The translations under genes and the position numbers were made by a program. Below are positions 45,484-53,270 of a stretch of 64,000 nt of DNA, piece after piece (the stretch's first letter is position 1; every line of letters starts with the position of its first letter). Source of the DNA: SOIL31 sp964636815 (GTDB lineage Bacteria; Babelota; Babeliae; Babelales; Vermiphilaceae); assembly GCA_964636815.1 (NCBI GenBank), contig CAZWTF010000004.1, positions 50,900-114,899 on the forward strand. The letters run 5' to 3'. The notes under the pieces are model-generated. The model was not told the origin of the DNA. It did not search any database and worked only from the letters and a program-made list of their open reading frames with translations.

Positions 45484-45560
45484 TGGCGCGCCCGAAAGGA
45501 GTCGAACCTTTAACCTTCAGATCCGTAGTCTGACGCTCTATCCAATTGAGCTACGGGCGC
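45484..45560 (-). tRNA. tRNA-Arg (ACG)
   Basis: 77 nt with encoded CCA. Acceptor GCGCCCG/CGGGCGC, D-arm AGCTCAATTGGATAGAGC, anticodon loop CTACGGA (ACG, read as ICG after deamination) and T-arm GGTTCGACTCC. Confidence 0.95.
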
Positions 45561-45596
45561 ATTATTTTGCTATTAAAATTCAAAGTGAAGCTTTTT

Positions 45597-45715
45597 AATG
45601 TCCGTCTACGTTCTGTTGAACTACGTCGGACAGCCTTCGCTTTTGATATCATGCTTTTTATACTATCAAAGTCATCCTGTTGGCGGAGCCAGACGAAGCT
45701 CGTTAGAGCGAAGAC
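45597..45715. repeat. GC-richer palindromic segments between tRNA genes
   Basis: Two segments: one running GTCCGTCTACGTTC-TGTT-GAACTACGTCGGAC, an imperfect hairpin, and one around GGCGGAGCCAGACGAAGC followed by GCTC-GTTA-GAGC. Their TTCG/CGAAG-rich composition resembles the elements at 20131 and 23876. No gene is apparent. Confidence 0.5.
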
Positions 45716-45806
45716 TGGTGGAGAGAGAGGGATTCGAACCCTCGCGCCCGGTTTCCCAGACTCTTGCTTAGCAGGCAAGCGCTTTAGACCGCTCAGCCAT
45801 CTCTCC
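45716..45806 (-). tRNA. tRNA-Ser (GCU)
   Basis: 91 nt with encoded CCA. Acceptor GGAGAGA/TCTCTCC, long variable arm and anticodon loop CTGCTAA, giving GCU. Confidence 0.93.
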
Positions 45807-45968
45807 TAAAAAGCTGATATATACAAAAGGATACTGCCATTTACTATTTTTTCAAGTAACTTGATCATCTTTTTGTTTAAATATACCATTTTTTAAACTA
45901 TTGTATATTAATTTTTAGCTAAGTTAAGGTATATATAATACTAAAATAGTATTCATTAGGAGGGGACA

Positions 45969-46256
45969 ATGGCATTCATATTTGATGTAAAAGTCTTTCC
46001 AAGTTCAGGAAAAAAAGGTTGGGTAATTGATAAGTCGGGTAATTTAAAATGTTACCTCAAAAGTCCAGCGGAGCAGGGCAAGGCAAATAATGAGCTTATT
46101 AAAAATCTTGCAAAAGCACTTGGTGTTACACAAAGTTTGGTATCTATAGTGTCCGGTGCGCAATCACAGAAAAAACGGATAAAAGTAGATATGGAGATCA
46201 CGTTTAATGAGTTTTTAGAGCTTCTGGGTATTGATTGGCAAATGGATATGTTTTAA
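45969..46256 (+). CDS. YggU/DUF167 family protein
   Basis: 95 residues, typical size of this small conserved family. The VKVFPSSGKKG start and the strong LKCYLKSPAEQGKANNELIKNLAKALGV core (P-x-x-GKAN) are family signatures, followed by VSIVSGAQSQKKRIKV. Function is unknown in general; structures exist but no agreed activity. In many genomes it lies near YggT or division genes; here it precedes a GspF/PilC gene. AGGAGG precedes the start. Confidence 0.88.
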   Translation: MAFIFDVKVFPSSGKKGWVIDKSGNLKCYLKSPAEQGKANNELIKNLAKALGVTQSLVSIVSGAQSQKKRIKVDMEITFNEFLELLGIDWQMDMF

Positions 46257-46257
46257 A

Positions 46258-46329
46258 CCCCAATTTACACTCCGTTCCAATTGGGGACCCCATTGAAGAA
46301 TAACGAAAATGGGGTAAAATGGGGACCCC
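46258..46329 (+). repeat. Dispersed double-hairpin repeat (copy C)
   Basis: CCCCAATTTACACTCCG...AATTGGGG, the GGGGACCCC centre, then CCATTGAAG...AAATGGGG. A third short unit ATGGGGACCCC follows. It begins next to the stop of the YggU gene and covers the first in-frame ATG (46319) of the following reading frame. Confidence 0.78.
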
Positions 46330-46369
46330 GGTAAAGATAAAAGAAGCGATTAGTGTTGATAGGATAAGG

Positions 46370-47557
46370 ATGCCATATTTTAAGTGGGTTGGGGTGAATA
46401 GTGTTGGGGTAACCAAAAAAGGCAAACAAATAGCCTATTCATTCCAAGATTTATCAGACAGACTTTTGCATCAGGGAATAGCGGTCATATCTTGTAAAAT
46501 TATTTATTCGCCACCCTTGCTCTGGCCAGTTGGTTCACAAACAAAAGGAAATCTATTTCAACAAAAAGCAAAATTATTACGTGCAGGATTATTGTTACCT
46601 AAAGTATTTTCTATTGCTGCGCAACAAGCACACAATCCGATTGTCAGTGATATGCTTTTTGCCATTAGCCACGACATTCAACAAGGCATTCCCTTTGCTC
46701 AGGCGCTGCAAAAATATAGTTCATTTTTTGATTCCATTGTTATGGTTATGCTGACTGCTGGATATGAATCAGGTGATGTTGTGAGCGCTATGGAAAATGT
46801 GGCGCTTTATTTTCATAAACAGCACGCATTTAAAAAAAGTATTAGAGCAGCTCTTGCAATGCCACTTTTAACATTGCTTTTTTTTGTTGGTATTACATGT
46901 TTTATTTTTATTTTTATTATCCCACGTTTTGCAGATATGTTTAGTTCTTTGCAACAAGAACTTCCGCCTTTAACAGCAGGTATGCTTGCTGTAAGCGAAT
47001 TTGTTTGCAGTTTTTCAATGGTATATCTATTGGGTGGATTAGGTATCGCTGTTTTGGTTATGTATTATTATTTTTCGCATACAGGTAAAAAAGTATGGGA
47101 CAACTTAATTATACGAATGCCATTTATTGGTGTGATCGTGTGGCAATATCATATGAGCCAGGCGCTACAGGCATTATCATTACTTGTGAATAGCGGTATT
47201 ACATTAAAAGAGGGTCTTGCGATAGTAAGTAATTCATCTGAACATTTTTTAATTAAATCGCAAATTAGTATATTGCATGATGATGTTGCATCGGGTCAGT
47301 TATTAGGTAATGCAATGGCAACAGCATCAATTTTTTTGCCTGAGATTGTAGCGCTCATTCATATTGGTGAAGAGACAGGAACATTGGGTCAATCTCTGGA
47401 ATCTGCTGCGGCAGTGTATCATGAAAAGTTAGATGAACAGTTGGGGCGATTTGTTTTTTTTCTTCAACCAACAGTTATTATTTTATTAGGGCTTTTGGTA
47501 ACAACCCTTATTTTTGCGGTATATTTGCCTATTATGCAGTTATCTCGAGTGTTATAA
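46370..47557 (+). CDS. Type II secretion/type IV pilus inner-membrane protein (GspF/PilC family)
   Basis: 395 residues from the ATG at 46370. An earlier ATG at 46319 lies within a repeat element and lacks a site, while MPYFKW is a typical family N-terminus. The protein has two T2SSF domains, each with a helical cytoplasmic part followed by membrane helices: ILHRAGLL-like start, FAQALQKYSSFFDSIVMVMLTAGYESG in the first and SLLVNSGITLKEGLA...LIHIGEETGTLGQSLE in the second, three membrane segments in all. GspF/PilC is the platform protein that couples the assembly ATPase to the pilus or pseudopilus. The partner genes are not in the window. Confidence 0.87.
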   Translation: MPYFKWVGVNSVGVTKKGKQIAYSFQDLSDRLLHQGIAVISCKIIYSPPLLWPVGSQTKGNLFQQKAKLLRAGLLLPKVFSIAAQQAHNPIVSDMLFAISHDIQQGIPFAQALQKYSSFFDSIVMVMLTAGYESGDVVSAMENVALYFHKQHAFKKSIRAALAMPLLTLLFFVGITCFIFIFIIPRFADMFSSLQQELPPLTAGMLAVSEFVCSFSMVYLLGGLGIAVLVMYYYFSHTGKKVWDNLIIRMPFIGVIVWQYHMSQALQALSLLVNSGITLKEGLAIVSNSSEHFLIKSQISILHDDVASGQLLGNAMATASIFLPEIVALIHIGEETGTLGQSLESAAAVYHEKLDEQLGRFVFFLQPTVIILLGLLVTTLIFAVYLPIMQLSRVL

Positions 47558-47569
47558 AATATGTTGGGT

Positions 47570-47606
47570 ATAAAAAAGAACCGGTTTTATGCCGGTTCTT
47601 TTTTTG
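47570..47606. terminator. Bidirectional terminator between gspF-type gene and collagen gene
   Basis: AAGAACCGG/CCGGTTCTT stem with a TTTTATG loop, flanked by A- and T-runs. Confidence 0.88.
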
Positions 47607-47622
47607 TAAAGATGGTTATTTA

Positions 47623-48867
47623 TTATAATCCACCAGCAACTAATCGTGCAGCAATTTGATCAAGAGCTTCTTGTGCCGTTGTTGGTACTGGTGTCCAGTC
47701 GGCAGGGTTTGATGGTGTGTATGCTTCTCCAAATACGTCGTTAACGCGGAATATTTGTGCAGCAGTTGCCCCACTAGAATAAGTAATTAAATTGATGAGA
47801 GGCAATCCTATTGCTGAGGTCACAACGGTAGACATTGCTCCATTGAGTGTGAGCGTTGCTCCTTCTCTTGTTTCTCCTTGTAGGTTGACAAAGAAAGGAA
47901 AAGAGAGTGCATTTACAGTAATATTAGTACGTGCGCCACCATATTGGAAGAATAATGGAGATTGCCCTGTTTGTTCATTTAATACAATCGATCCACCTTG
48001 CATGATTACGTTGTATAATTGACCGTTACCACCAGTTTGTGTATAGGTACCAAAAGTTTCTCCTCCAAACATGACAAATTGGTTAATAGTGGTGTTGAAG
48101 GCTGTGAATGTTATATTTCCTGCAAATCGTGTATTCCAAGAATATATTTTTCCTTCCAGAGAAGATATTGCCAGAAAATCTGCGGTAAAATTACCAAAGA
48201 TACCAACATCAGCAAAACCAGAACGCCAATCACCTGCTGGAGTAAAGGTGTTATCAATAGTCCAATCGCCTATAATTCGAGAACTATTAAATCCACAACC
48301 GCGGACAAAGATATTTGCTTTTAATACGCAATTTTCCGTATAAGTTCCTGGCATTACCATGACGCATGGGCGAGTTGTTACAGGTATACGAGATGATCTA
48401 TCGATTATAGAGGTGCCTGTATCTTCTGAGAATATGGTTGTATCAGCATCAGCATAAGCAGTATCAATACCTGCTTGTACTGTTAAGAATGGATTACAAA
48501 ATGATCCATCTCCTGTAATATCGTTACCATTTTTTGCGACATAAACTACGTTATCAATAGGGCATCCACCATCTGCACCGGTTGCACCAGTAGCACCAGT
48601 TGCTCCAGTAGATCCACCACTTGGACCGGTAGCACCTGTTGCGCCTGCGCCAGTTGCTCCTGTTGCTCCCGTAGCGCCAGTTGCACCATCATGCCCACGT
48701 TTACCTCTGCGTCCTCGTGGTCCTTTTTTACATTTTTCTTTGCAGTGAGTATCAAATGCAGCGAATGCGGCGCAAGATTTGACGTAATCTGCCTCATTGT
48801 TTTCAGAGGCAATAGAAGCTGGTATAATGAATAAGAAGGCGAATAATATAGTTTTTGTATATTTCAT
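47623..48867 (-). CDS. Secreted collagen-like protein with beta-helix domain
   Basis: 414 residues. After a signal peptide (ending PASIASE) and a Cys-containing linker comes a basic collagen start (CKKGPRGRRGKRGHDG) and about 17 Gly-X-Y triplets, mostly GAT, with one register break at GAGATG. From residue 105 on it has VYVAKNGNDITGDGSFCNPFLTVQ, the opening of a pectin-lyase-like right-handed beta-helix, followed by repeated beta rungs. The C-terminus (WTPVPTTAQEALDQIAARL) is the kind of short helix that ends several trimeric phage or virus collagen-like proteins. Likely a trimeric surface protein binding or cleaving glycans; no catalytic residues are certain. Confidence 0.75.
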   Translation of the reverse strand: MKYTKTILFAFLFIIPASIASENNEADYVKSCAAFAAFDTHCKEKCKKGPRGRRGKRGHDGATGATGATGATGAGATGATGPSGGSTGATGATGATGADGGCPIDNVVYVAKNGNDITGDGSFCNPFLTVQAGIDTAYADADTTIFSEDTGTSIIDRSSRIPVTTRPCVMVMPGTYTENCVLKANIFVRGCGFNSSRIIGDWTIDNTFTPAGDWRSGFADVGIFGNFTADFLAISSLEGKIYSWNTRFAGNITFTAFNTTINQFVMFGGETFGTYTQTGGNGQLYNVIMQGGSIVLNEQTGQSPLFFQYGGARTNITVNALSFPFFVNLQGETREGATLTLNGAMSTVVTSAIGLPLINLITYSSGATAAQIFRVNDVFGEAYTPSNPADWTPVPTTAQEALDQIAARLVAGGL

Positions 48868-48975
48868 CAGACTCTCTTCTTTGATTAACGAGGTTTATTT
48901 TAGATTGTTATTAGCATATTTTTCTTGTGTTAACAATGCGGATTGGAAAATTGTTTTTTTAGTGGAACGATTATT

Positions 48976-50922
48976 ATGGTATTGATTTTTTTATTGACCG
49001 CTTCTGCATTTTTTCAGAGTATATTGGCTGATGATGCGTTAGCTAAACGCGCTGAGTATGCTTTAAACAGCATGGTATATCGTATGCCAGTTTCTATTAT
49101 TGGTGAACGTGAATGGAAAGAGTTACAACTTGACCGTTTGGTAACCATTCTTGATCGTACAAAAACATCATTTGGAAGATGGGGATTAGTTAAACTGTTA
49201 CATCCAATTGCCAATCAAAGTCAATTACAGAAACGCAGAGACATTATCACCTTTTTGATTGATAATCCTGACGCGATGAGTCTTTTTCAAAAGCAGCTTG
49301 AGCAGATACAACGTACTGAAACATCATTGCTTGCATATTGGGATAGAAATGATGAATTAGATCATAATTGTGAAAAGTTTTATTTTTCTTTTTTTGGACT
49401 GAATGAGCTCAATAAAAGTAGTGCTGCATTGAATATTAGCACTGGCGTAGAAATGTTTAATGCATTTAAATATCTTGTGGCATCACTAGCGTTAAGTGGC
49501 GTGACGGTTGAATTTGCACGATGGTTGTATGGTGATGAAGAAAACTTTAACATTTTACAAGGGTTAAAAGCAGGACTTGCTATGCCATTGAGGCAGCATT
49601 CTTGGTATCCTTATCAGATAAGCGAACACAGTGCATCTTATAGTTTTAAAGATTACATCAAGGCGTTTTCAGAGAGAGGTACATGGTATGACAAATATTT
49701 GGTGTTATCTAAAGGGTATTCACTTACAGGTATTTCTTATGTGCCAGAAAATGCACAAAAACATTGTATAGGTTTTGGTCGTTTGGGAGGCGCTGTTGGA
49801 GCAACAATGTCAACTTTGTTGTTTGATTATCAATGGGGTAATGCCGTTCTTACTTCAAGCAGACGAATTGTTTCCATGCATCGTGAATTGAATCAATTGC
49901 AGCAACGTGTTTCAGACGTTGCTCAATGTCTAAAAAGCATTACAGATCTGCACAAGCTTGTGTATGGGAATGAAGAATTTGGCAGTTCTTTTGATATGAA
50001 TGAAAGTGATATCGTTGATAGATTTATTGAAAAAATACTCAATAAAAGGTTTTTGCAAAAATCAGATTATGTGTATTCGCGTGGGCATGTACTCGTTATG
50101 CATCAAAATATTAAGAGAATGAGAAGGTCATTGATTCCATTGTTACATTCAATAGCACTGCTTGATGCGTACTGTTCTATTGCACAGGTATATAAAGAGT
50201 ATCAAGATAAAGATGTTACATTTAGTTTTGCCAAGTTTTTGGATTCTCCGATGCCGTTGATAAAATATGATGGTGTATGGTTACCCTTATTACAATCGGA
50301 TAGTGCTATCACTAATAATTTATTTTTGGGTGATGATCAACCAGGTAAAATGATTATCACTGGTCCTAACGGTGGTGGAAAATCAACAATATTAAAAACA
50401 TATGGTGTTGCTGCAGTGTTAGCGCAATCTTGGTGTATTGTTCCAGCAAAAACTGCACAACAGACATTGTTTACAACAATAAGAACAAGTCTTGCTCCTC
50501 ATGAAGATTTAGAAAAGGGTTTATCAACATTTATGGCAGAAAAAAAGGTCATGTCAGAACTATTAGATGATATACAGCGATCAGATAAAAAAGATAGTAT
50601 GCTTGTTCTGATTGATGAGCCTTATAAAGGGACAGTGGATGATGAGTCTGCTAAGCGTATTTATCAATTTGGTAAAGATATCGCTGATTTTCCGCAGGCA
50701 TTAGTTGGTATTGCAACGCATGTTAAAAAGCCGATAATGCTTGAATATAATACGAATGGTATTTTTGGCAATTATCATGTAAAGATTCGGGAAAAGTCAC
50801 TAGGTGTTTTTGAGCGTCTTTTTAGGCTAGAAAAAGGACCAGCCACATGGTGGTTTGAGGATAGTGAGCAGCGGAGCAGGTTTATTGATTGGATTAGCGC
50901 AGAAACTGTTGTTTCCAATTGA
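48976..50922 (+). CDS. MutS-family ATPase with N-terminal signal peptide
   Basis: 648 residues from the ATG in front of a signal peptide (MVLIFLLTASAFFQSILA, then DD). The middle holds a MutS lever-like helical region starting LDRTKTSFGRWGLVKLLHPI, the MutS core signature with L..RRDIITFLI. The C-terminal ATPase has Walker A GPNGGGKST at residues 463-471, the region TTIRTSLAPHEDLEKGLSTFMAEK (MutS ST-motif-like) and Walker B VLIDEPYKGT. The DNA mismatch-binding N-terminal domain with its Phe-x-Glu motif is absent, as in MutS-related (MutSL/DUF-type) ATPases. A signal peptide on a MutS-type protein is highly unusual. The ribosome binding site is weak. Confidence 0.8.
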   Translation: MVLIFLLTASAFFQSILADDALAKRAEYALNSMVYRMPVSIIGEREWKELQLDRLVTILDRTKTSFGRWGLVKLLHPIANQSQLQKRRDIITFLIDNPDAMSLFQKQLEQIQRTETSLLAYWDRNDELDHNCEKFYFSFFGLNELNKSSAALNISTGVEMFNAFKYLVASLALSGVTVEFARWLYGDEENFNILQGLKAGLAMPLRQHSWYPYQISEHSASYSFKDYIKAFSERGTWYDKYLVLSKGYSLTGISYVPENAQKHCIGFGRLGGAVGATMSTLLFDYQWGNAVLTSSRRIVSMHRELNQLQQRVSDVAQCLKSITDLHKLVYGNEEFGSSFDMNESDIVDRFIEKILNKRFLQKSDYVYSRGHVLVMHQNIKRMRRSLIPLLHSIALLDAYCSIAQVYKEYQDKDVTFSFAKFLDSPMPLIKYDGVWLPLLQSDSAITNNLFLGDDQPGKMIITGPNGGGKSTILKTYGVAAVLAQSWCIVPAKTAQQTLFTTIRTSLAPHEDLEKGLSTFMAEKKVMSELLDDIQRSDKKDSMLVLIDEPYKGTVDDESAKRIYQFGKDIADFPQALVGIATHVKKPIMLEYNTNGIFGNYHVKIREKSLGVFERLFRLEKGPATWWFEDSEQRSRFIDWISAETVVSN

Positions 50923-50973
50923 CGATTACGGCTCTTTGGGGTATTCTTATAGTACGTTTGAAATAATGTATAG

Positions 50974-51059
50974 GCCGAAGTGGCGAAATGGCAGACGCAC
51001 GAGACTCAAAATCTCGCGATGGCAACATCATGTCGGTTCGAGTCCGACCTTCGGCACCA
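50974..51059 (+). tRNA. tRNA-Leu (CAA)
   Basis: 86 nt with encoded CCA. Acceptor GCCGAAG/CTTCGGC, long variable arm, T-arm GTCGGTTCGAGTCCGAC and anticodon loop CTCAAAA, giving CAA. Confidence 0.93.
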
Positions 51060-51068
51060 ATTTTTTTA

Positions 51069-51102
51069 CCCCAGATTTCGCTAATGCTTCAATCCGGGGA
51101 CC
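51069..51102 (+). repeat. Degenerate half copy of the double-hairpin repeat (copy E)
   Basis: CCCCAGATT...AATCCGGGGACC resembles the left half of the family and forms a hairpin directly 3' of tRNA-Leu. It may also work as the tRNA terminator. The match is partial. Confidence 0.4.
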
Positions 51103-51130
51103 TTTTATAAGAAAAAGAAAGTAGTCTGTA

Positions 51131-51472
51131 GTGAGCATACAAAACTGTGTTTTTTGTAAAATTCTCGCTGGTCAATTACCTGCAAAGGTAATTTCTGAAA
51201 CAAATGACATTATTGTTATTGATAATATTGCTCCAAAAGCTGCTATTCATTATCTTATTATTCCAAAAAAACATGTTCATGATATTACCGCATTAACACA
51301 AGATGATGTAACACTTGCTGGTGATATGCTGTTAATGGCAAAACAACTTGCATCCAATCTTTCTGGTTCACAAGCATTTCGTCTTATTGTTAATAATGGC
51401 TCTGACGTTGGTCAGAGTGTTTTTCATTTACACTTCCATTTTTTAGCAGGTCAAAGATTTTTTGATTTCTAA
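51131..51472 (+). CDS. HIT-family nucleotide hydrolase/transferase
   Basis: 113 residues starting at GTG. The zinc-type N-terminus CVFCKI, the domain core and the histidine triad HLHFHFLAG near residues 97-105 place it in the HINT/PKCI branch, which hydrolyses purine nucleoside phosphoramidates such as AMP-lysine. It is a cytosolic protein without signal peptide. The following gene lies 52 bases away. Confidence 0.92.
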   Translation: MSIQNCVFCKILAGQLPAKVISETNDIIVIDNIAPKAAIHYLIIPKKHVHDITALTQDDVTLAGDMLLMAKQLASNLSGSQAFRLIVNNGSDVGQSVFHLHFHFLAGQRFFDF

Positions 51473-51524
51473 TTTATATTTTTTGTAATCCATTTTTTTG
51501 TAAAATATCAAAAAGGGGGTTTAT

Positions 51525-52253
51525 ATGAAAAAGATAATAATAGGGATTCTTTTTTTATATTCTACCATATCATATGCATATATTGTTATTGGACATCGTG
51601 GTGCAGCAGGATACGCACCAGAAAATACGTTATCATCATTTGCTCTCGCAATAGAATGTGGTGTTGATATGATTGAGTTTGATGTATGGAAATGCTCATC
51701 AGGTGAACTTGTTGTATTTCATGATACAAAACTTGAACGATTAACTGATGGATATGGAACTGTAACATCGCATACGTTAGAAGAACTTAAACAATTAACA
51801 GTTCTTGGTTGTGAAAAAATTCCTACATTAATTGAGGTGTTAGATTTTATTGATCGTCGAGTAAAAGTTTATATTGAAATAAAAGATGCTGATATTGCAG
51901 CTGATGTATTGCAAATTATTGAACATTATATTGACCATGAGCAGTGGCAAATCGATGATTTTTTAGTAGCATCTTTTGATCATACTCAATTACAAAATAT
52001 TAAGGCCGCAAATAGGTTTATTCCTATTGCGGCTCTTTTATATGGTATTCCTGTTAACTTTAGGACATGTAATTGTATTGTTGATGCTGATGTAGTGAGT
52101 GTAAGTATTGATTTTATTAATCAGCAGCTTGTGGATGATATTCATGCTCGTGGCATGTTGGCGTATGTCTATACCATTAATGATTCAGATGATCTTCTGA
52201 GAGTTATCAATTATGGGGTTGATGGTATTATTACTGATTGTCCGCCTTTATAA
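51525..52253 (+). CDS. Exported glycerophosphodiester phosphodiesterase
   Basis: 242 residues. A signal peptide (IIIGILFLYSTISYA) is followed by a complete GDPD barrel: IGHRGAAGYAPENTLSSF (HRG and the PENT motif), MIEFDVWKCSSGELVVFHD (metal and catalytic ExD and HD) and KVYIEIK. GDPD enzymes split glycerophosphodiesters such as glycerophosphocholine into glycerol-3-phosphate and an alcohol such as choline. Being exported, it would act on phospholipid head groups outside the cytoplasm. A link to the phosphocholine enzyme at 29520 is possible but not shown. Confidence 0.9.
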   Translation: MKKIIIGILFLYSTISYAYIVIGHRGAAGYAPENTLSSFALAIECGVDMIEFDVWKCSSGELVVFHDTKLERLTDGYGTVTSHTLEELKQLTVLGCEKIPTLIEVLDFIDRRVKVYIEIKDADIAADVLQIIEHYIDHEQWQIDDFLVASFDHTQLQNIKAANRFIPIAALLYGIPVNFRTCNCIVDADVVSVSIDFINQQLVDDIHARGMLAYVYTINDSDDLLRVINYGVDGIITDCPPL

Positions 52254-53165
52254 TTGTACTTCTTTTTCTTCAAAATCAGCTTTATTTTTAAGTTCATCTT
52301 GATAAAACACATAAAGCCCAAGTAAAACAATTCCTATGGAAAGATAAAAATGCCATGAAATTGTTTCTTGGAAAAATGCCCATCCATACAGTGCTGCAAA
52401 AAGTGGACTTAAAAAGCTTGTAAATGACATGAAAGTAGCAGAATACTTTTTAAGTAATCCTGCGTAAATATTGTGACACAAGATGTTACTTACAAAAATC
52501 ATGAAAATGATTCCTTTGCAAAAAGCAGCTGGATTATATACTGGAGCGGGACCTTCGATCAGGTATGAAGTGATGAGAGAAAGTAAACCTCCGCTTGCCA
52601 TACAAATGCCATTGACAATAGAAGTGTCATAGTTTTTGTGACGAACCAACTTTTGTATCAGTAACCAGCTATAACAATGTAATGATACAGAAATTATAAG
52701 AAACAGCTCGTAGATAGAAATATAGAAAAATTCTCCCAATGTTGCTTCTTGAGGACTTCTGGATAAAAGCATTGGCATCATTCCAATAAATCCTATAGAA
52801 AGCCCAATCCATTGTTTTACTGAAAGTCTTTCTTTGAATAAAAGATAGGCATACAGTGCTGATAAAAAGGGTGAAAGATTGTAAAAGAATGACACTTTCC
52901 ATATAGGCAGTACTTCTAAAGCATAGAGACGTAATCCATAAGTTGTGTACATTCCTAAAACAATAATTTGTGCAAATATCCAAAAATGTTTTCTTTTAAT
53001 TTTAAATTCTGCTCGTGGCAAAAAATATTGATATATCAATAAAATTCCGCCTGCAATGAGCATGCGAATCCCCGATAAAAAGAGGGGAGAGGCGAAAGTT
53101 AGAAGATATTTACCCATAGGGAACGATGTCGCAAAGAGTGCTTGTAAGAGAATGATAAATGTCAT
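52248..53165 (-). CDS. EamA-type (DMT superfamily) membrane transporter
   Basis: 305 residues with ten hydrophobic segments arranged as two EamA repeats; the second opens around NYDTSIVNGICMASGGLLSL. RhaT/EamA proteins export or import metabolites and amino acids; the substrate cannot be predicted. It overlaps the GDPD stop by six bases as a convergent gene. Confidence 0.82.
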   Translation of the reverse strand: MTFIILLQALFATSFPMGKYLLTFASPLFLSGIRMLIAGGILLIYQYFLPRAEFKIKRKHFWIFAQIIVLGMYTTYGLRLYALEVLPIWKVSFFYNLSPFLSALYAYLLFKERLSVKQWIGLSIGFIGMMPMLLSRSPQEATLGEFFYISIYELFLIISVSLHCYSWLLIQKLVRHKNYDTSIVNGICMASGGLLSLITSYLIEGPAPVYNPAAFCKGIIFMIFVSNILCHNIYAGLLKKYSATFMSFTSFLSPLFAALYGWAFFQETISWHFYLSIGIVLLGLYVFYQDELKNKADFEEKEVQL

Positions 53166-53270
53166 AATGGTTACACCTGCTAAAAAATGAATAAACCTTG
53201 TTATGGTTCATGTAAAAATTTTAAATTATCTAATGAGTATATCGCACAAATAAAAAATGGGGAAAATTTT

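Noticed and set aside
45592..45640. Possible tRNA relic between tRNA-Arg and tRNA-Ser(GCU)
   Set aside because: Only a short resemblance to a tRNA 5' part, no anticodon or T-arm; a palindromic repeat explains it better.
45551..45809. Two 75-87 residue frames over the tRNA cluster on both strands
   Set aside because: They overlap structural tRNA genes and palindromic DNA and have no coding features.
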